Both the position numbers and the translations under genes were made by a program. Positions 25,486 to 34,069 of a stretch of DNA of 64,000 nucleotides are shown piece by piece. The stretch's first letter is position 1. Each line of letters begins with the position of its first letter. The stretch is taken from contig DDSV01000013.1 in the NCBI GenBank assembly GCA_002344215.1, positions 1 to 64,000 of the forward strand, written 5' to 3'. Under the pieces are notes generated by a model. The model was not told the DNA's origin. It did no database searches and saw nothing but the letters and a program-made list of their open reading frames with translations. The DNA comes from Akkermansiaceae bacterium UBA2381 (lineage in GTDB: Bacteria; Verrucomicrobiota; Verrucomicrobiia; Verrucomicrobiales; DEV007).

Positions 25486-27078
25486 CTAATCCCTGATTTC
25501 CTTCTGTGTCTTCGCGTCCGCGATGACGACCTGCTCACGGTAGTAGGAGGCGTCGCTCCGGAAGGTAAGCCTGGCGTTATGGCGGCGCTCCAACTCAACA
25601 AAAAGCTCTCCGTCGTGAGTTCTGAGGCGCTCCATCACATCCGGATTGACGATGACGATGAGTTCCTTGCTCGCGTTCTCGGTTTTTCCGAGGATGGTGT
25701 TGATCCGGCGCTGGAGCTCAACGCTCATGGACTCGGCGCTCTTGACCATCCCGCGCCCCTGACAATAATGGCAGGGCTCGTTGACGGTGATATTCAGGCT
25801 CTCGTGCAGGCGCTGACGGGTCATCTCCATGAGCCCGAGCTGGGAGATCTGCAGGATCTGCGTCTTGGCCTTGTCGTTGCGGAGCCGTTCCCGCATGACC
25901 TTGTAGACGGCCATCTGGTCGCGGCGTGACTTCATGTCGATAAAGTCAATGACGAGCAAACCTCCGATATTCCGAAGACGGACCTGTCGGGCCACCTCTT
26001 CGGCTGCCTCGATATTGGTCTGGAGAATCATCTTGTCCTGGGTCTTGGCCCGGCCGGTATTCACGTCGATCGCGATGAGCGCCTCGGTCTCATCAATGAC
26101 CAGGTAACCGCCGCTGGGCAGCCAGACCTGGCGGTAGAAGGCGTCGTCTATTTGCCTCTGGATGCCGAGTTTCTCGAAAATCGGCGTGGACGTCTGCATA
26201 TACTGAATGCGTTTCCGCGACCGGCGCGAAATGACTCCGATGAGATCCTTCATCCGCTCTGCCGCGGCGGCATCATCGACGAGGACTTCGTCGATTTCAT
26301 CGGTGAGAAAGTCCCGAACGGTCCGTTCAATCAGATCGGGCTCGCGGAAGACGCAGGTGGGCGCCTTTTCGGTGGAGGCCTTTTCCTCGATCTCACGCCA
26401 TTGGTCGATGAGAATCGCAAGATCCCGGACGAAATAACGGACTTTCTGCCCTGCCGAAACCGTGCGGAGAATCACCCCCATCTTCTCGGGGATGGTGAGC
26501 TTTTCGCCCATGATCTTCCGGAGACGGGCGCGTTCCTTGGGATCTTCGATCTTCCGGGAAATGCCGAGTTGGTCATTTCTCGGCATCAGGACCATATACC
26601 GGCCCGGGAGCGAAATGTTTGTCGTGATTCTGGGGCCCTTGGTCCCGATGGGGCCCTTCGTGACCTGAACGAGGACCTCGGAACCGACGGGATAGAGTCC
26701 GGGAATGTCCTTTGACTGGATGCGGCTCTTGCTTGCCTTCCCCTTGCCACCGCCCTCATTTCCTTTGCCGCTTCGCTGAATCTCCTCAAGTTCGGCGTCG
26801 AGGGCCTCGGGAATGGCGTCCCAGAAGTGGAGGAAGGCGTTCTTTTCGAAGCCAATATCGACAAACATGGCATTCAGGCCCGGTTCGATATTCCGGACAA
26901 TCCCTTTGAAGATGGACCCGACGATATTGTCGTCATTGGCCCGTTCGACGGTGTACTCCTCAAGGGAGCCGTTCTCGAGAAGGGCTACGCGGGTCTCAAG
27001 TCGTTCGCAGTTGACGACGATTTTGTTTCCCTCGCCGAGTTTTTTGGGGCCGAAAAATTTGCGGATTCTGCTGAACAT
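25486..27078 (-). CDS. rng: ribonuclease E/G family endoribonuclease
   Basis: 530 aa, RNase G-like in length. The S1-like domain runs from about 38 to 175 (GSIFKGIVRNIEPGLNAMFVDIGFEKNAFLHF) with a basic glycine/lysine insertion around GNEGGGKGKASKSRIQSKDI. The catalytic region contains IAIDVNTG and LLVIDFIDM with the metal-binding aspartates, and CHYCQGRG, the zinc-link cysteines for dimerisation. It processes rRNA and turns over mRNA. It is last in the mreBCD-mrdA cluster, 96 bp after mrdA, a linkage also known from proteobacteria. Confidence 0.92.
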   Translation of the reverse strand: MFSRIRKFFGPKKLGEGNKIVVNCERLETRVALLENGSLEEYTVERANDDNIVGSIFKGIVRNIEPGLNAMFVDIGFEKNAFLHFWDAIPEALDAELEEIQRSGKGNEGGGKGKASKSRIQSKDIPGLYPVGSEVLVQVTKGPIGTKGPRITTNISLPGRYMVLMPRNDQLGISRKIEDPKERARLRKIMGEKLTIPEKMGVILRTVSAGQKVRYFVRDLAILIDQWREIEEKASTEKAPTCVFREPDLIERTVRDFLTDEIDEVLVDDAAAAERMKDLIGVISRRSRKRIQYMQTSTPIFEKLGIQRQIDDAFYRQVWLPSGGYLVIDETEALIAIDVNTGRAKTQDKMILQTNIEAAEEVARQVRLRNIGGLLVIDFIDMKSRRDQMAVYKVMRERLRNDKAKTQILQISQLGLMEMTRQRLHESLNITVNEPCHYCQGRGMVKSAESMSVELQRRINTILGKTENASKELIVIVNPDVMERLRTHDGELFVELERRHNARLTFRSDASYYREQVVIADAKTQKEIRD

Positions 27079-27174
27079 GGGGTGATAAAAAGAGGGTTAA
27101 AGTGTTTAGGGTCAATATAGACCAGAGTGGGATTCCCGGCTTTGGAGGAGTGGAGGAACATCGCGGATTGTGGA

Positions 27175-29352
27175 TTACCTTTTCTTCTTGAGCCACTGGA
27201 AAGGACGAAATTTCGGAGCGGGATTTGCGTTTAGGTTGCCGACCCGGCCCCGTGAATCGCTCGATTGCATGATGGTCGGTTGGGCGAGATTGCCGCTGAG
27301 AGGGCGGAAATTGCGCTCCTGCAGAGACTGGGGCACAAATGCAGCAACGTCTACCGCGGATTCGGCGTTTTCATCCGCCACCGCAAAAGCGGCGAGGTCG
27401 GCCCCGTCAAACGCGACGCTCATCACCCGATCGGTTCTTCCGATGGCCTCGGGAATGGCGGTAACCTCGACATTCCGGCCCTGATTCATCGTCACGACAC
27501 TATCGATAATGTTTTTGGCAATGGGAGAGGCCGCTCCGCCGCCCGAATTCCCGTTTTCAACAAAGACACAGACGGCAAGTTCGGGGTTTTCGTAGGGCGC
27601 GAAAGAAATAAACCAGGCGTTGGTGGGTTGATTGGGGTTGGCGGTTTGGGCGGTGCCCGTTTTTCCGGAGAGCACGGTCAGATCGGAGTGCGCCCGCCCG
27701 GCGGTCCCTCCCGGCTCGTTCACGACGCGCCACATCCCGCGTTTGACCAGTTCGACATGTTCGGGTTTGAGCCCCTCGCGAATCAGATCATGTTTAAATA
27801 TCGGGGTGTCTTCCTTGACGATCGTTCCGTCCTTTTCGGCCACTTTCCTGATGAGGCGGGGCTGAAAGACTTTCCCCCCGTTTGCCACCGTCGCCGTGAC
27901 GGAAGCCATCTGAAGCGGCGACGCCTCAGTTGCGCCCTGTCCGATGGAGACAAGGGCGGTGAAGGCATCGCTCCAGAGGAGGCCCTGCATGCGCAGCCAC
28001 TCGGGGTTGGGAATATTCCCCGGGTTCTCACCGGTCACTTCGATGCCGGTGGTGCGACCCAAACCGAGCAGATTGGTCATGGTCTGGATGTTGCGGATGC
28101 CCGTGGAGTTGGCATAACGGTAAAAGAATCCGTTACAACTGACTTTGATGGCCGAACTCAGGTCCAGCGTTCCGTGGCCCGAGGACCAGCATTTCATGAA
28201 CTTGTTCCCGTATTGGGCACCACCACCGCAGGAAAAGCTGCGGTCACAGGTCCCTGAAAGGCAACCCGCGAGGGCGACCGGGATTTTTCCCGTGGAGCCC
28301 GGCGAGTAGGGATTGATGGCGCGACTGAACATGGGGCTCGTCGGGTCCTCCGTGTAGCGCTTCCAGTCGTCGATTCTAACCTCCGGGATGAAAACGTTCG
28401 GGTTGAACGAGGGGACGGAGGCAATCGCAAGGACGTCGCCATTTCGGGGATCAATGACGACGGCAGCCCCGCGCCCCACCTTGCGGAGGCTCTGCTCCGT
28501 GATCATCTGGATGCGGGCATCAATCGTCAGGTAAACATCGGAACCCGGTTCCGGCTCGGTCCGGCTGACTTCACCGACAAATTTCCCCTTTTCGTCCTTT
28601 TCGATGATCAGCTTGCCGGGCTTGCCCTGGAGGTAGTGATCCATCGTTTTTTCGACCCCCATCACCCCGTAATCGTCACCCACGTAGTAATTGAAGTCGC
28701 GCTTCTTCTCCGCGGGAACCTGGTCAATATCGGCCAGATTCATGTAACCAAGGACATGACAGGCCAGAGAATCGTAAAGGTAGCGTCGCTGCCCTGTTCT
28801 TGTCACCGTCACTCCGGGAATGCCGATGTTATTCTCCGCAAAGCGGGCAAACTCCTTGAAACTCAGGTCGCGACGATAGGTGAAGGGGACGATGCCGCGC
28901 GTCGAGCGATAGTGCACCCGCATTGAGCTGGAGCTGTAGTCGGCGAGCAACCCGAGGTCCTGCAGCCCGGGGAAAACGGTTGCTTCGACGATGGCGACAA
29001 TATCCACCTCGGTTTTGATCTCCTTCTGCCCGTAGCTGTCGAAGCGCTCCCAGGTGTAGGGTTCGGGGAGCTTGCTGTGAGTTTTCAGATAAGCCGCGGT
29101 GATCTCCCTGAGATCAAGCTGCAGTTCGTAGTTCGGCGTGCTGTCCACCAGGGTGATACCGTTTCGATCCTTGATCTCGCCGCGGATGCCGGGGATGCGG
29201 ACTGACTCAAATTTGCTCCCCGGGACGCGCGCGGCGTAGTAGTCGTGGCTGACTACCTGGATCTGATAGAGACGGTAAATGAGCAGGCTGAAGCCCGCCA
29301 TCACGAGGATGGCGATCAAATACAACCGGACTCTAAAGTGCGTCACCATCAT
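27175..29352 (-). CDS. mrdA: penicillin-binding protein 2, peptidoglycan transpeptidase
   Basis: 725 aa. A single N-terminal membrane helix (about 7-27) anchors a dimerisation domain and a transpeptidase domain. Active-site motifs: S353-T-G-K356 (SxxK) in YSPGSTGKIP, S405-C-N407 (SxN) and LSGKTGTAQT (KTG). It cross-links peptidoglycan during cell elongation with RodA and the Mre proteins. Its start overlaps the end of mreD by 20 bp, so translation is coupled. A cysteine-rich insertion after the SxxK motif (GCLSGTCDRSFSCGGG) may bind zinc. Confidence 0.93.
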   Translation of the reverse strand: MMVTHFRVRLYLIAILVMAGFSLLIYRLYQIQVVSHDYYAARVPGSKFESVRIPGIRGEIKDRNGITLVDSTPNYELQLDLREITAAYLKTHSKLPEPYTWERFDSYGQKEIKTEVDIVAIVEATVFPGLQDLGLLADYSSSSMRVHYRSTRGIVPFTYRRDLSFKEFARFAENNIGIPGVTVTRTGQRRYLYDSLACHVLGYMNLADIDQVPAEKKRDFNYYVGDDYGVMGVEKTMDHYLQGKPGKLIIEKDEKGKFVGEVSRTEPEPGSDVYLTIDARIQMITEQSLRKVGRGAAVVIDPRNGDVLAIASVPSFNPNVFIPEVRIDDWKRYTEDPTSPMFSRAINPYSPGSTGKIPVALAGCLSGTCDRSFSCGGGAQYGNKFMKCWSSGHGTLDLSSAIKVSCNGFFYRYANSTGIRNIQTMTNLLGLGRTTGIEVTGENPGNIPNPEWLRMQGLLWSDAFTALVSIGQGATEASPLQMASVTATVANGGKVFQPRLIRKVAEKDGTIVKEDTPIFKHDLIREGLKPEHVELVKRGMWRVVNEPGGTAGRAHSDLTVLSGKTGTAQTANPNQPTNAWFISFAPYENPELAVCVFVENGNSGGGAASPIAKNIIDSVVTMNQGRNVEVTAIPEAIGRTDRVMSVAFDGADLAAFAVADENAESAVDVAAFVPQSLQERNFRPLSGNLAQPTIMQSSDSRGRVGNLNANPAPKFRPFQWLKKKR

Positions 29353-29926
29353 AGGTGTGGCGTCGCTTCAGACCCTCCATCCGGATTCGATACCGCATGC
29401 GGTCTGCTGCGCGACTTAACAATAACAGTAAAAAAGGCGAAACAAGAGAAGAAAACATGGCGGTCATGAGCATTTTCCACCAGAGCTCCGGTGAAGTCTC
29501 CAATCCGCCGCGGTGAAAACTGATGATGAGGTATTCAAGGAGGAGCCCGAGTCCCGTGCAGAGCCCGATCATGAAGACAGGAAGTTCCCAGCGCCCTCTC
29601 TTGAAAAGCGGGCGTACCCCCTGGATCAGGGCACCCATGATTCCAAAAATAAAGATCGTGAAGCCAAAGGGAATCTCTGACTGGACGAAGGTTCCCATTG
29701 CTGCCTCCGCAGGATAAATCGGAATATGATAACGGGCATCCCAGGCTAACCCGGTCGCCATCGCCATCGTCAGCATGGTGGGAAAGGGCACTGCGATTGA
29801 TGCGGCGAGAAAAACGGCGTGCACAAGCAGCAACCGGGATCCGAAAGCCCAGTCGAATACAGGAATAAACTCCTGCAGGATAAACGAGAGAATCAGAAGA
29901 AGGACGACGAGACCGAAGAACTTCAT
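29333..29926 (-). CDS. mreD: rod shape-determining protein MreD
   Basis: 197 aa integral membrane protein with about five hydrophobic helices, for example FFGLVVLLLILSFILQEFI and LLLVHAVFLAASIAVPFPTM. Sequence conservation in MreD is low, so the call depends on size, topology and position. It sits between mreC and mrdA, overlapping mreC by 4 bp and mrdA by 20 bp. It belongs to the elongasome that directs side-wall synthesis. Confidence 0.85.
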   Translation of the reverse strand: MKFFGLVVLLLILSFILQEFIPVFDWAFGSRLLLVHAVFLAASIAVPFPTMLTMAMATGLAWDARYHIPIYPAEAAMGTFVQSEIPFGFTIFIFGIMGALIQGVRPLFKRGRWELPVFMIGLCTGLGLLLEYLIISFHRGGLETSPELWWKMLMTAMFSSLVSPFLLLLLSRAADRMRYRIRMEGLKRRHTYDGDAL

Positions 29927-30792
29927 GGGGGTGTCACCGGTTTAACGGGAATCGATTCGGGTGCGGCCTGGGCGGATTCGCTCGGAAGAATGATAAAGAC
30001 ATCAACGAGATCATCGAAGTTGACGGAGGGCTTCACATTGGCTTCCGCATCGATGATCCCGATTTTCACGCTGTTCACCTCTCCGAGAAGCAGATTCGCC
30101 GGGAAAAGCTCACCCGTGCCCGAGCTGAAGACTTTGGCTCCGGGAGTCGCCTCGGCTTCTTTGGAAAGATACCGCAGCCGCAGACTCGGGAGCTTGCGGA
30201 GGGCTCCGCGCTGACCGCTTAAGATCCCCTGTTCCTGAGAGTTTTCGAGTTTGGCCGAAACCTGGCACATCTCGTCGGTGAGGAGAAGGACCACCGCGGA
30301 GTGGGGCGCGATGACTTCGGAAACCTTGCCGACAAGACCGGCTTCTTCACCCAGCGGGACAATGACGGGGCTGTCGACCTTGATTCCGTCGAGTTCCCCT
30401 TTGTCGATCACAAGCGTGTTGTACCAATTGGTCGGTTTGCGGCTGATCACCCTCGCGGCGACGAGGGAAAGAGGGGATTTTTCCAGATATTGAAGAGCGT
30501 TGCGCAGCTGATTGTTCTCCGTCAGGATCTCGTCCAGCTGAATGACTTCAAGCTTGAGCCGGTCACGTTCCTGCTCAACAGCGGCGAGCTTTTCCCTGAC
30601 TTCGGCCGGGCTCAAGGTCTCGCTTCCGAGAGTGGCGACCGCTCCGTCGAGTTGATTCGACGCTTTCATGAAAGGGCGCAGCGCGACCATCGCCCCGCGC
30701 TGGATTTTGCCAATCGCCTCGGGCTGGAAAAGAGTGATCCAGATGAGGAGACCCACAAAGGTGATCAGAAAGATGATGTTCAATCGACTCAT
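29923..30792 (-). CDS. mreC: rod shape-determining protein MreC
   Basis: 289 aa. One N-terminal membrane helix (IIFLITFVGLLIWITLF), a periplasmic coiled coil (EVREKLAAVEQERDRLKLEV), and the beta domain beginning VAARVISRKPTNWYNTLVID, characteristic of MreC. It bridges MreB to the penicillin-binding proteins. The ATG at 30792 is chosen over a GTG four codons upstream because the membrane helix follows directly. It lies 43 bp after mreB and overlaps mreD by 4 bp. Confidence 0.92.
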   Translation of the reverse strand: MSRLNIIFLITFVGLLIWITLFQPEAIGKIQRGAMVALRPFMKASNQLDGAVATLGSETLSPAEVREKLAAVEQERDRLKLEVIQLDEILTENNQLRNALQYLEKSPLSLVAARVISRKPTNWYNTLVIDKGELDGIKVDSPVIVPLGEEAGLVGKVSEVIAPHSAVVLLLTDEMCQVSAKLENSQEQGILSGQRGALRKLPSLRLRYLSKEAEATPGAKVFSSGTGELFPANLLLGEVNSVKIGIIDAEANVKPSVNFDDLVDVFIILPSESAQAAPESIPVKPVTPP

Positions 30793-30835
30793 TTCGATTT
30801 CCACAAAGAGGGATCAAAGTGCCCGTTCACGAAAC

Positions 30836-31867
30836 TCAATGACGACCGGGCTGCGATACCTTCTTGAGGAAGTCGAGCTCCTCGAGGAGTTTGCCAGTAC
30901 CCTCCGCCACGGCGCTGAGAGGATCGTCCGCCACGTGCACGGGCAGACCAGTTTCCTCGGAGATCAACTGATCCAGGCCTTTGAGAAGGGCTCCTCCGCC
31001 GGCAAGGACGATTCCCCGGTCAACCAGGTCGGCGGACAATTCGGGGGGGCAGCGTTCCAGGGTCACCCGGATAGACTCAATAATGACCCGGAGCGGGTCC
31101 ATCAGCGCTTCGCGAATTTCGTTGGAAGTCACCTTGATGGTTTTGGGCAGACCGGCAATGAGGTCCCTGCCTTTGACCTCGACCGAAGTTTCCTTCGGCT
31201 GGGGGTAGGCCGAGCCCATGCGGATCTTGATCTCCTCGGCGGTCCGTTCGCCAATCATCAGATTGTAGGCGCGCTTCATGTAATGAATGATGGCCTCATC
31301 CAGTTCATCGCCCGCGACCCGGACACTCCGGCTGTAGACGAGCCCGTATAGCGAGATGATTGCCACCTCGGTCGTCCCGCCGCCGATATCGACGATCATG
31401 TTGGCGGCGGCCTCCTGTACGGGCAGTCCGACCCCGATCGCCGCAGCCATGGGCTCCTCGATAAGATGCACCTCCCGGGCGCCGGCGGCCGCGACGGATT
31501 CATTGACCGCCCTTTTCTCCACTTCGGTGATTCCCGACGGGACCGCGATGACGATGCGGGGGCGGATCCAGTTGCGCCGGTTGTGAACTTTCCGGATGAA
31601 ATGGCGAAGCATCGCCTCTGTCACCTCGTAGTCGGCGATGACGCCATCCCGCAGAGGGCGAACCGCCACGATGTTTCCCGGTGTCCTTCCCAGCATCCGT
31701 TTGGCGTCATCGCCCACTGCCAGGACCAGATTCGTTCCCGCCTTAACGGCAACCACGGAAGGCTCCCTCAACACGATTCCATGATCTCTCACATAAACGA
31801 GCGTATTCGCGGTTCCGAGATCGATACCAATGTCGCTGGAGAAAGCTCCGATTATTTTGCCGATCAT
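30836..31867 (-). CDS. mreB: rod shape-determining actin homologue MreB
   Basis: 343 aa. Actin-type nucleotide-binding motifs are intact: IGIDLGTANTLVYV (phosphate 1), MIVDIGGGTTEVAI (phosphate 2) and GIVLAGGGALLKGLD (adenosine). HLIEEPMAAAIGVGLPV is typical of MreB. It polymerises under the membrane and positions cell-wall synthesis. The ATG at 31867 gives the standard N-terminus. It is the first gene of the mreBCD-mrdA-rng cluster. Confidence 0.95.
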   Translation of the reverse strand: MIGKIIGAFSSDIGIDLGTANTLVYVRDHGIVLREPSVVAVKAGTNLVLAVGDDAKRMLGRTPGNIVAVRPLRDGVIADYEVTEAMLRHFIRKVHNRRNWIRPRIVIAVPSGITEVEKRAVNESVAAAGAREVHLIEEPMAAAIGVGLPVQEAAANMIVDIGGGTTEVAIISLYGLVYSRSVRVAGDELDEAIIHYMKRAYNLMIGERTAEEIKIRMGSAYPQPKETSVEVKGRDLIAGLPKTIKVTSNEIREALMDPLRVIIESIRVTLERCPPELSADLVDRGIVLAGGGALLKGLDQLISEETGLPVHVADDPLSAVAEGTGKLLEELDFLKKVSQPGRH

Positions 31868-32105
31868 GAAGTCAAAACAGGGATAAAAAAATACCACGCG
31901 ATTCCATCCACAAGAACGGGATCGCCGGTAGCAGTTCTAAAAATCCGCAAATCTATCACGTCGCTCAAGGTTTGCCAACCTGCCCGCTCATTAGAGGGGA
32001 AAAAACGGAGCCAGATCGATTTTTCCGCCCCTCGACCTTATTTCGTGTTTTTTTCCAGTTCGGAGACATCTTGGAAGGGTGAGTCTCTACGACATGGAGG
32101 AAGGC

Positions 32106-32438
32106 ATGCACTACGCCTGCCAGCGCTGCGGAAACTGCTGCCGGTGGCCGGGGGAGGTGCCGCTTTCAGATCCGGAACTTGAGCGAATCTCAAGCTTTCT
32201 CGGCCTTTCCCTCCAGGATTTCATTGCCGAATACACTGACCTCAGACTCAACCGGGCCGGGCTTACCCTCATCGAAAAGGCCAACCATGAGTGTATTTTC
32301 CTGGACGGCATCGACTGTCGCATTCAGGCGGTCAAGCCCGACCAGTGCCGGGGATTCCCGAATCAATGGAACTTTCCCGGCTGGAGGAAAAGTTGTGAGG
32401 CGATCCCCGTTCCAGTCAAATCGCCTGCTGAGGCTTGA
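32106..32438 (+). CDS. YkgJ-family cysteine cluster protein
   Basis: About 110 aa. The N-terminal YACQRCGNCCRWPGE has the CxxCxxCC cluster of YkgJ/FliB-like proteins, with further cysteines in ECIFLDGIDCR, DQCRGFP and KSCEAI. These probably bind zinc or an iron-sulfur cluster. Cellular role unknown. GGAGG sits 5 bp before the ATG at 32106, making it the likeliest start; a GTG at 32079 and an ATG at 32094 are alternatives. It is divergent from mreB and ends at a strong terminator shared with the HU gene. Confidence 0.8.
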   Translation: MHYACQRCGNCCRWPGEVPLSDPELERISSFLGLSLQDFIAEYTDLRLNRAGLTLIEKANHECIFLDGIDCRIQAVKPDQCRGFPNQWNFPGWRKSCEAIPVPVKSPAEA

Positions 32439-32454
32439 CCGGTTCCGCCCGGGC

Positions 32455-32490
32455 ACAAAAAAAGCGCAGCAGATAACTGCTGCGCTTCTA
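32455..32490. terminator. bidirectional rho-independent terminator
   Basis: AAGCGCAGCAG and CTGCTGCGCTT form a perfect 11-bp stem with a 4-base loop between convergent genes. It is preceded by an A-run, which reads as T on the minus strand; the plus-strand side has only a weak T-run. It serves the HU gene best and probably the YkgJ gene also. Confidence 0.85.
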
Positions 32491-32526
32491 TAGGTAAAGA
32501 TTGGGGTTTTTCCTTACGCTAAGATC

Positions 32527-32805
32527 TCAGAGCGTACCCTTGAGAGCGGACGAAGGTTTGAATCCGACCGTCTTGGAGGCTGCGATCTTGATGGTGGCGC
32601 CCGTCTTCGGGTTACGACCACTACGTGCGGCGCGCTTCCTGACTTCAAACGTACCGAAACCGATCAATTGGACGCTTCCGTCTTTCTTGACGCCTTTGGC
32701 GATTGATTCGAGGACAGCTTTCACTGCTTCTTCGGCCGCCTTTTTGGAGGTTTCTCCGCCGAGCGATTTTTGTACTGCTTCAATTAGTTCTCCCTTGTTC
32801 ATCAC
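32527..32805 (-). CDS. HU-family DNA-binding protein
   Basis: 92 aa, the canonical size. MNKGELIEAVQKSLGG opens the helical body, IGFGTFEVRKRAAR leads into the DNA-contacting arm, and GRNPKTGATIKI contains the arm with its conserved proline. A histone-like architectural protein that bends DNA and compacts the nucleoid. The codon 1 methionine is followed by a second M (MMNKGEL), so either can be the start. It has its own promoter region of about 190 bp that is AT-rich. Confidence 0.92.
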   Translation of the reverse strand: MMNKGELIEAVQKSLGGETSKKAAEEAVKAVLESIAKGVKKDGSVQLIGFGTFEVRKRAARSGRNPKTGATIKIAASKTVGFKPSSALKGTL

Positions 32806-32996
32806 GAATTTGTAGTTTGAGTCAGAAGATTAGTAAAGCCGTTTTTTGCGGGGGAGTCACCTTGAAACCTCCGTAAATCAACGGATTGAGCTTCTGTTAT
32901 AGAAGCTATTACGAAGAGAAAATTTGTTTGGCAAGCTTAAATTTAAATGTTTCCGGCCTAAAAACAGCCCATTGGTGCCCCTCAATTTGAACTGAT

Positions 32997-33527
32997 ATGA
33001 TCCCTCAACCGGTATGCTCCCACCTGGGTATTCGCCCTGACATCCATCCCAACGCCTTCCTTGCTCCAGGGGCGGTGGTGGTCGGGGATGTCGTGATCGG
33101 CGACTCTTCCAGCGTCTGGTATCAAAGTGTATTACGCGCTGATATTCAAAGGATTACAATAGGATTCGGCACGAATATTCAGGACGGGACGGTGATTCAT
33201 CTCTCCAGCGATCTCGGAACAATCGTCGGGGATCGGGTCACCGTCGGCCATCGGGCGCTGCTCCATGCCTGCGAGATTGAAGACGAAGTTCTCGTGGGAA
33301 TGGGGGCGATTGTGATGGATGGGGCCAGCGTCGGAACTCAAAGCATTATCGCGGCGGGAGCGCTTATTCCGAAGGGAATGCGGATTCCTCCGGGGTCGCT
33401 CGTGATGGGTTCTCCCGGTCGAATTGTGCGTGAATTAAATGTGGAAGAGCGTGATTCGATCCGTCTTTGGGCCGAAAAATACATCCGGGTGGCGGAGGAA
33501 CATCGCTCTTTTCACGCCCGGGATTGA
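32997..33527 (+). CDS. gamma-carbonic-anhydrase-like hexapeptide protein
   Basis: 176 aa left-handed beta-helix protein with repeated hexapeptides (e.g. GAVVVGDVVIGDSSSVW). Metal-ligand histidines appear at TVIHLSSD and in VGHRALLHAC, the arrangement of the trimeric gamma-class zinc enzymes such as YrdA, PaaY and CaiE. It may hydrate CO2 or be a related acyltransferase-like protein. The gene is monocistronic on the plus strand, ahead of the bifunctional nuclease gene by about 60 bp. Confidence 0.85.
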   Translation: MIPQPVCSHLGIRPDIHPNAFLAPGAVVVGDVVIGDSSSVWYQSVLRADIQRITIGFGTNIQDGTVIHLSSDLGTIVGDRVTVGHRALLHACEIEDEVLVGMGAIVMDGASVGTQSIIAAGALIPKGMRIPPGSLVMGSPGRIVRELNVEERDSIRLWAEKYIRVAEEHRSFHARD

Positions 33528-33589
33528 ATAAGGGACTCATTGTTTGCGAATTAGCAAAATGATCGTCATAGTGATGTCTTCAGCAGAGA

Positions 33590-34063
33590 ATGGAAAAATC
33601 CGTGGTCCAGGTGGAAGTCAAAAACGTGCTCGCAACGAGCGCCGGTTCGGCCGTTTTTCTGGGTAATGCTGACAAAGTCTTTGTGATCTACGTCGATCAT
33701 TCGGTCGGGTCGGCCATTAACATGTTCCTGCACGGAACCCCCAAGCCCCGTCCGCAAACCCATGATCTTTTTGCGGATGTCCTCACCTCGCTGGGGGCTC
33801 ATGTCGAGCGGGTGGTTATCAACGATTTCACCGACACGGTCTTTTTTGCCCGCCTCATCATTGTGGCGGAGAACGAACTGGAGGAGCGCAAGATCATCGA
33901 GATTGACGCCCGTCCGAGCGACAGTATCGCTCTTGCCGTGCAGGCGCACGCACCCATCTATGTGGCTTCGCATGTCTGGGAGGCGGTGGAGGACATGTCC
34001 ATCGTCCTGAAAAAGATGCAGGATGCGGGCGGGGAGCAGGGTGAGTCTTTTCCGGGGCTGTAG
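33590..34063 (+). CDS. bifunctional nuclease (DUF151) family protein
   Basis: 157 aa. The BFN/DUF151 hallmark IDARPSDSIALAVQA is present near residue 105, with FLGNADKVFVIYVDHSVGSA at the front. Family members from Thermotoga and plants bind divalent metals and have reported DNase and RNase activity. The function in vivo is unclear. It begins a five-to-seven-gene run on the plus strand, 6 bp before the chromate transporter gene. That could be polycistronic, though a link with chromate is not expected. Confidence 0.85.
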   Translation: MEKSVVQVEVKNVLATSAGSAVFLGNADKVFVIYVDHSVGSAINMFLHGTPKPRPQTHDLFADVLTSLGAHVERVVINDFTDTVFFARLIIVAENELEERKIIEIDARPSDSIALAVQAHAPIYVASHVWEAVEDMSIVLKKMQDAGGEQGESFPGL

Positions 34064-34069
34064 AGGAAA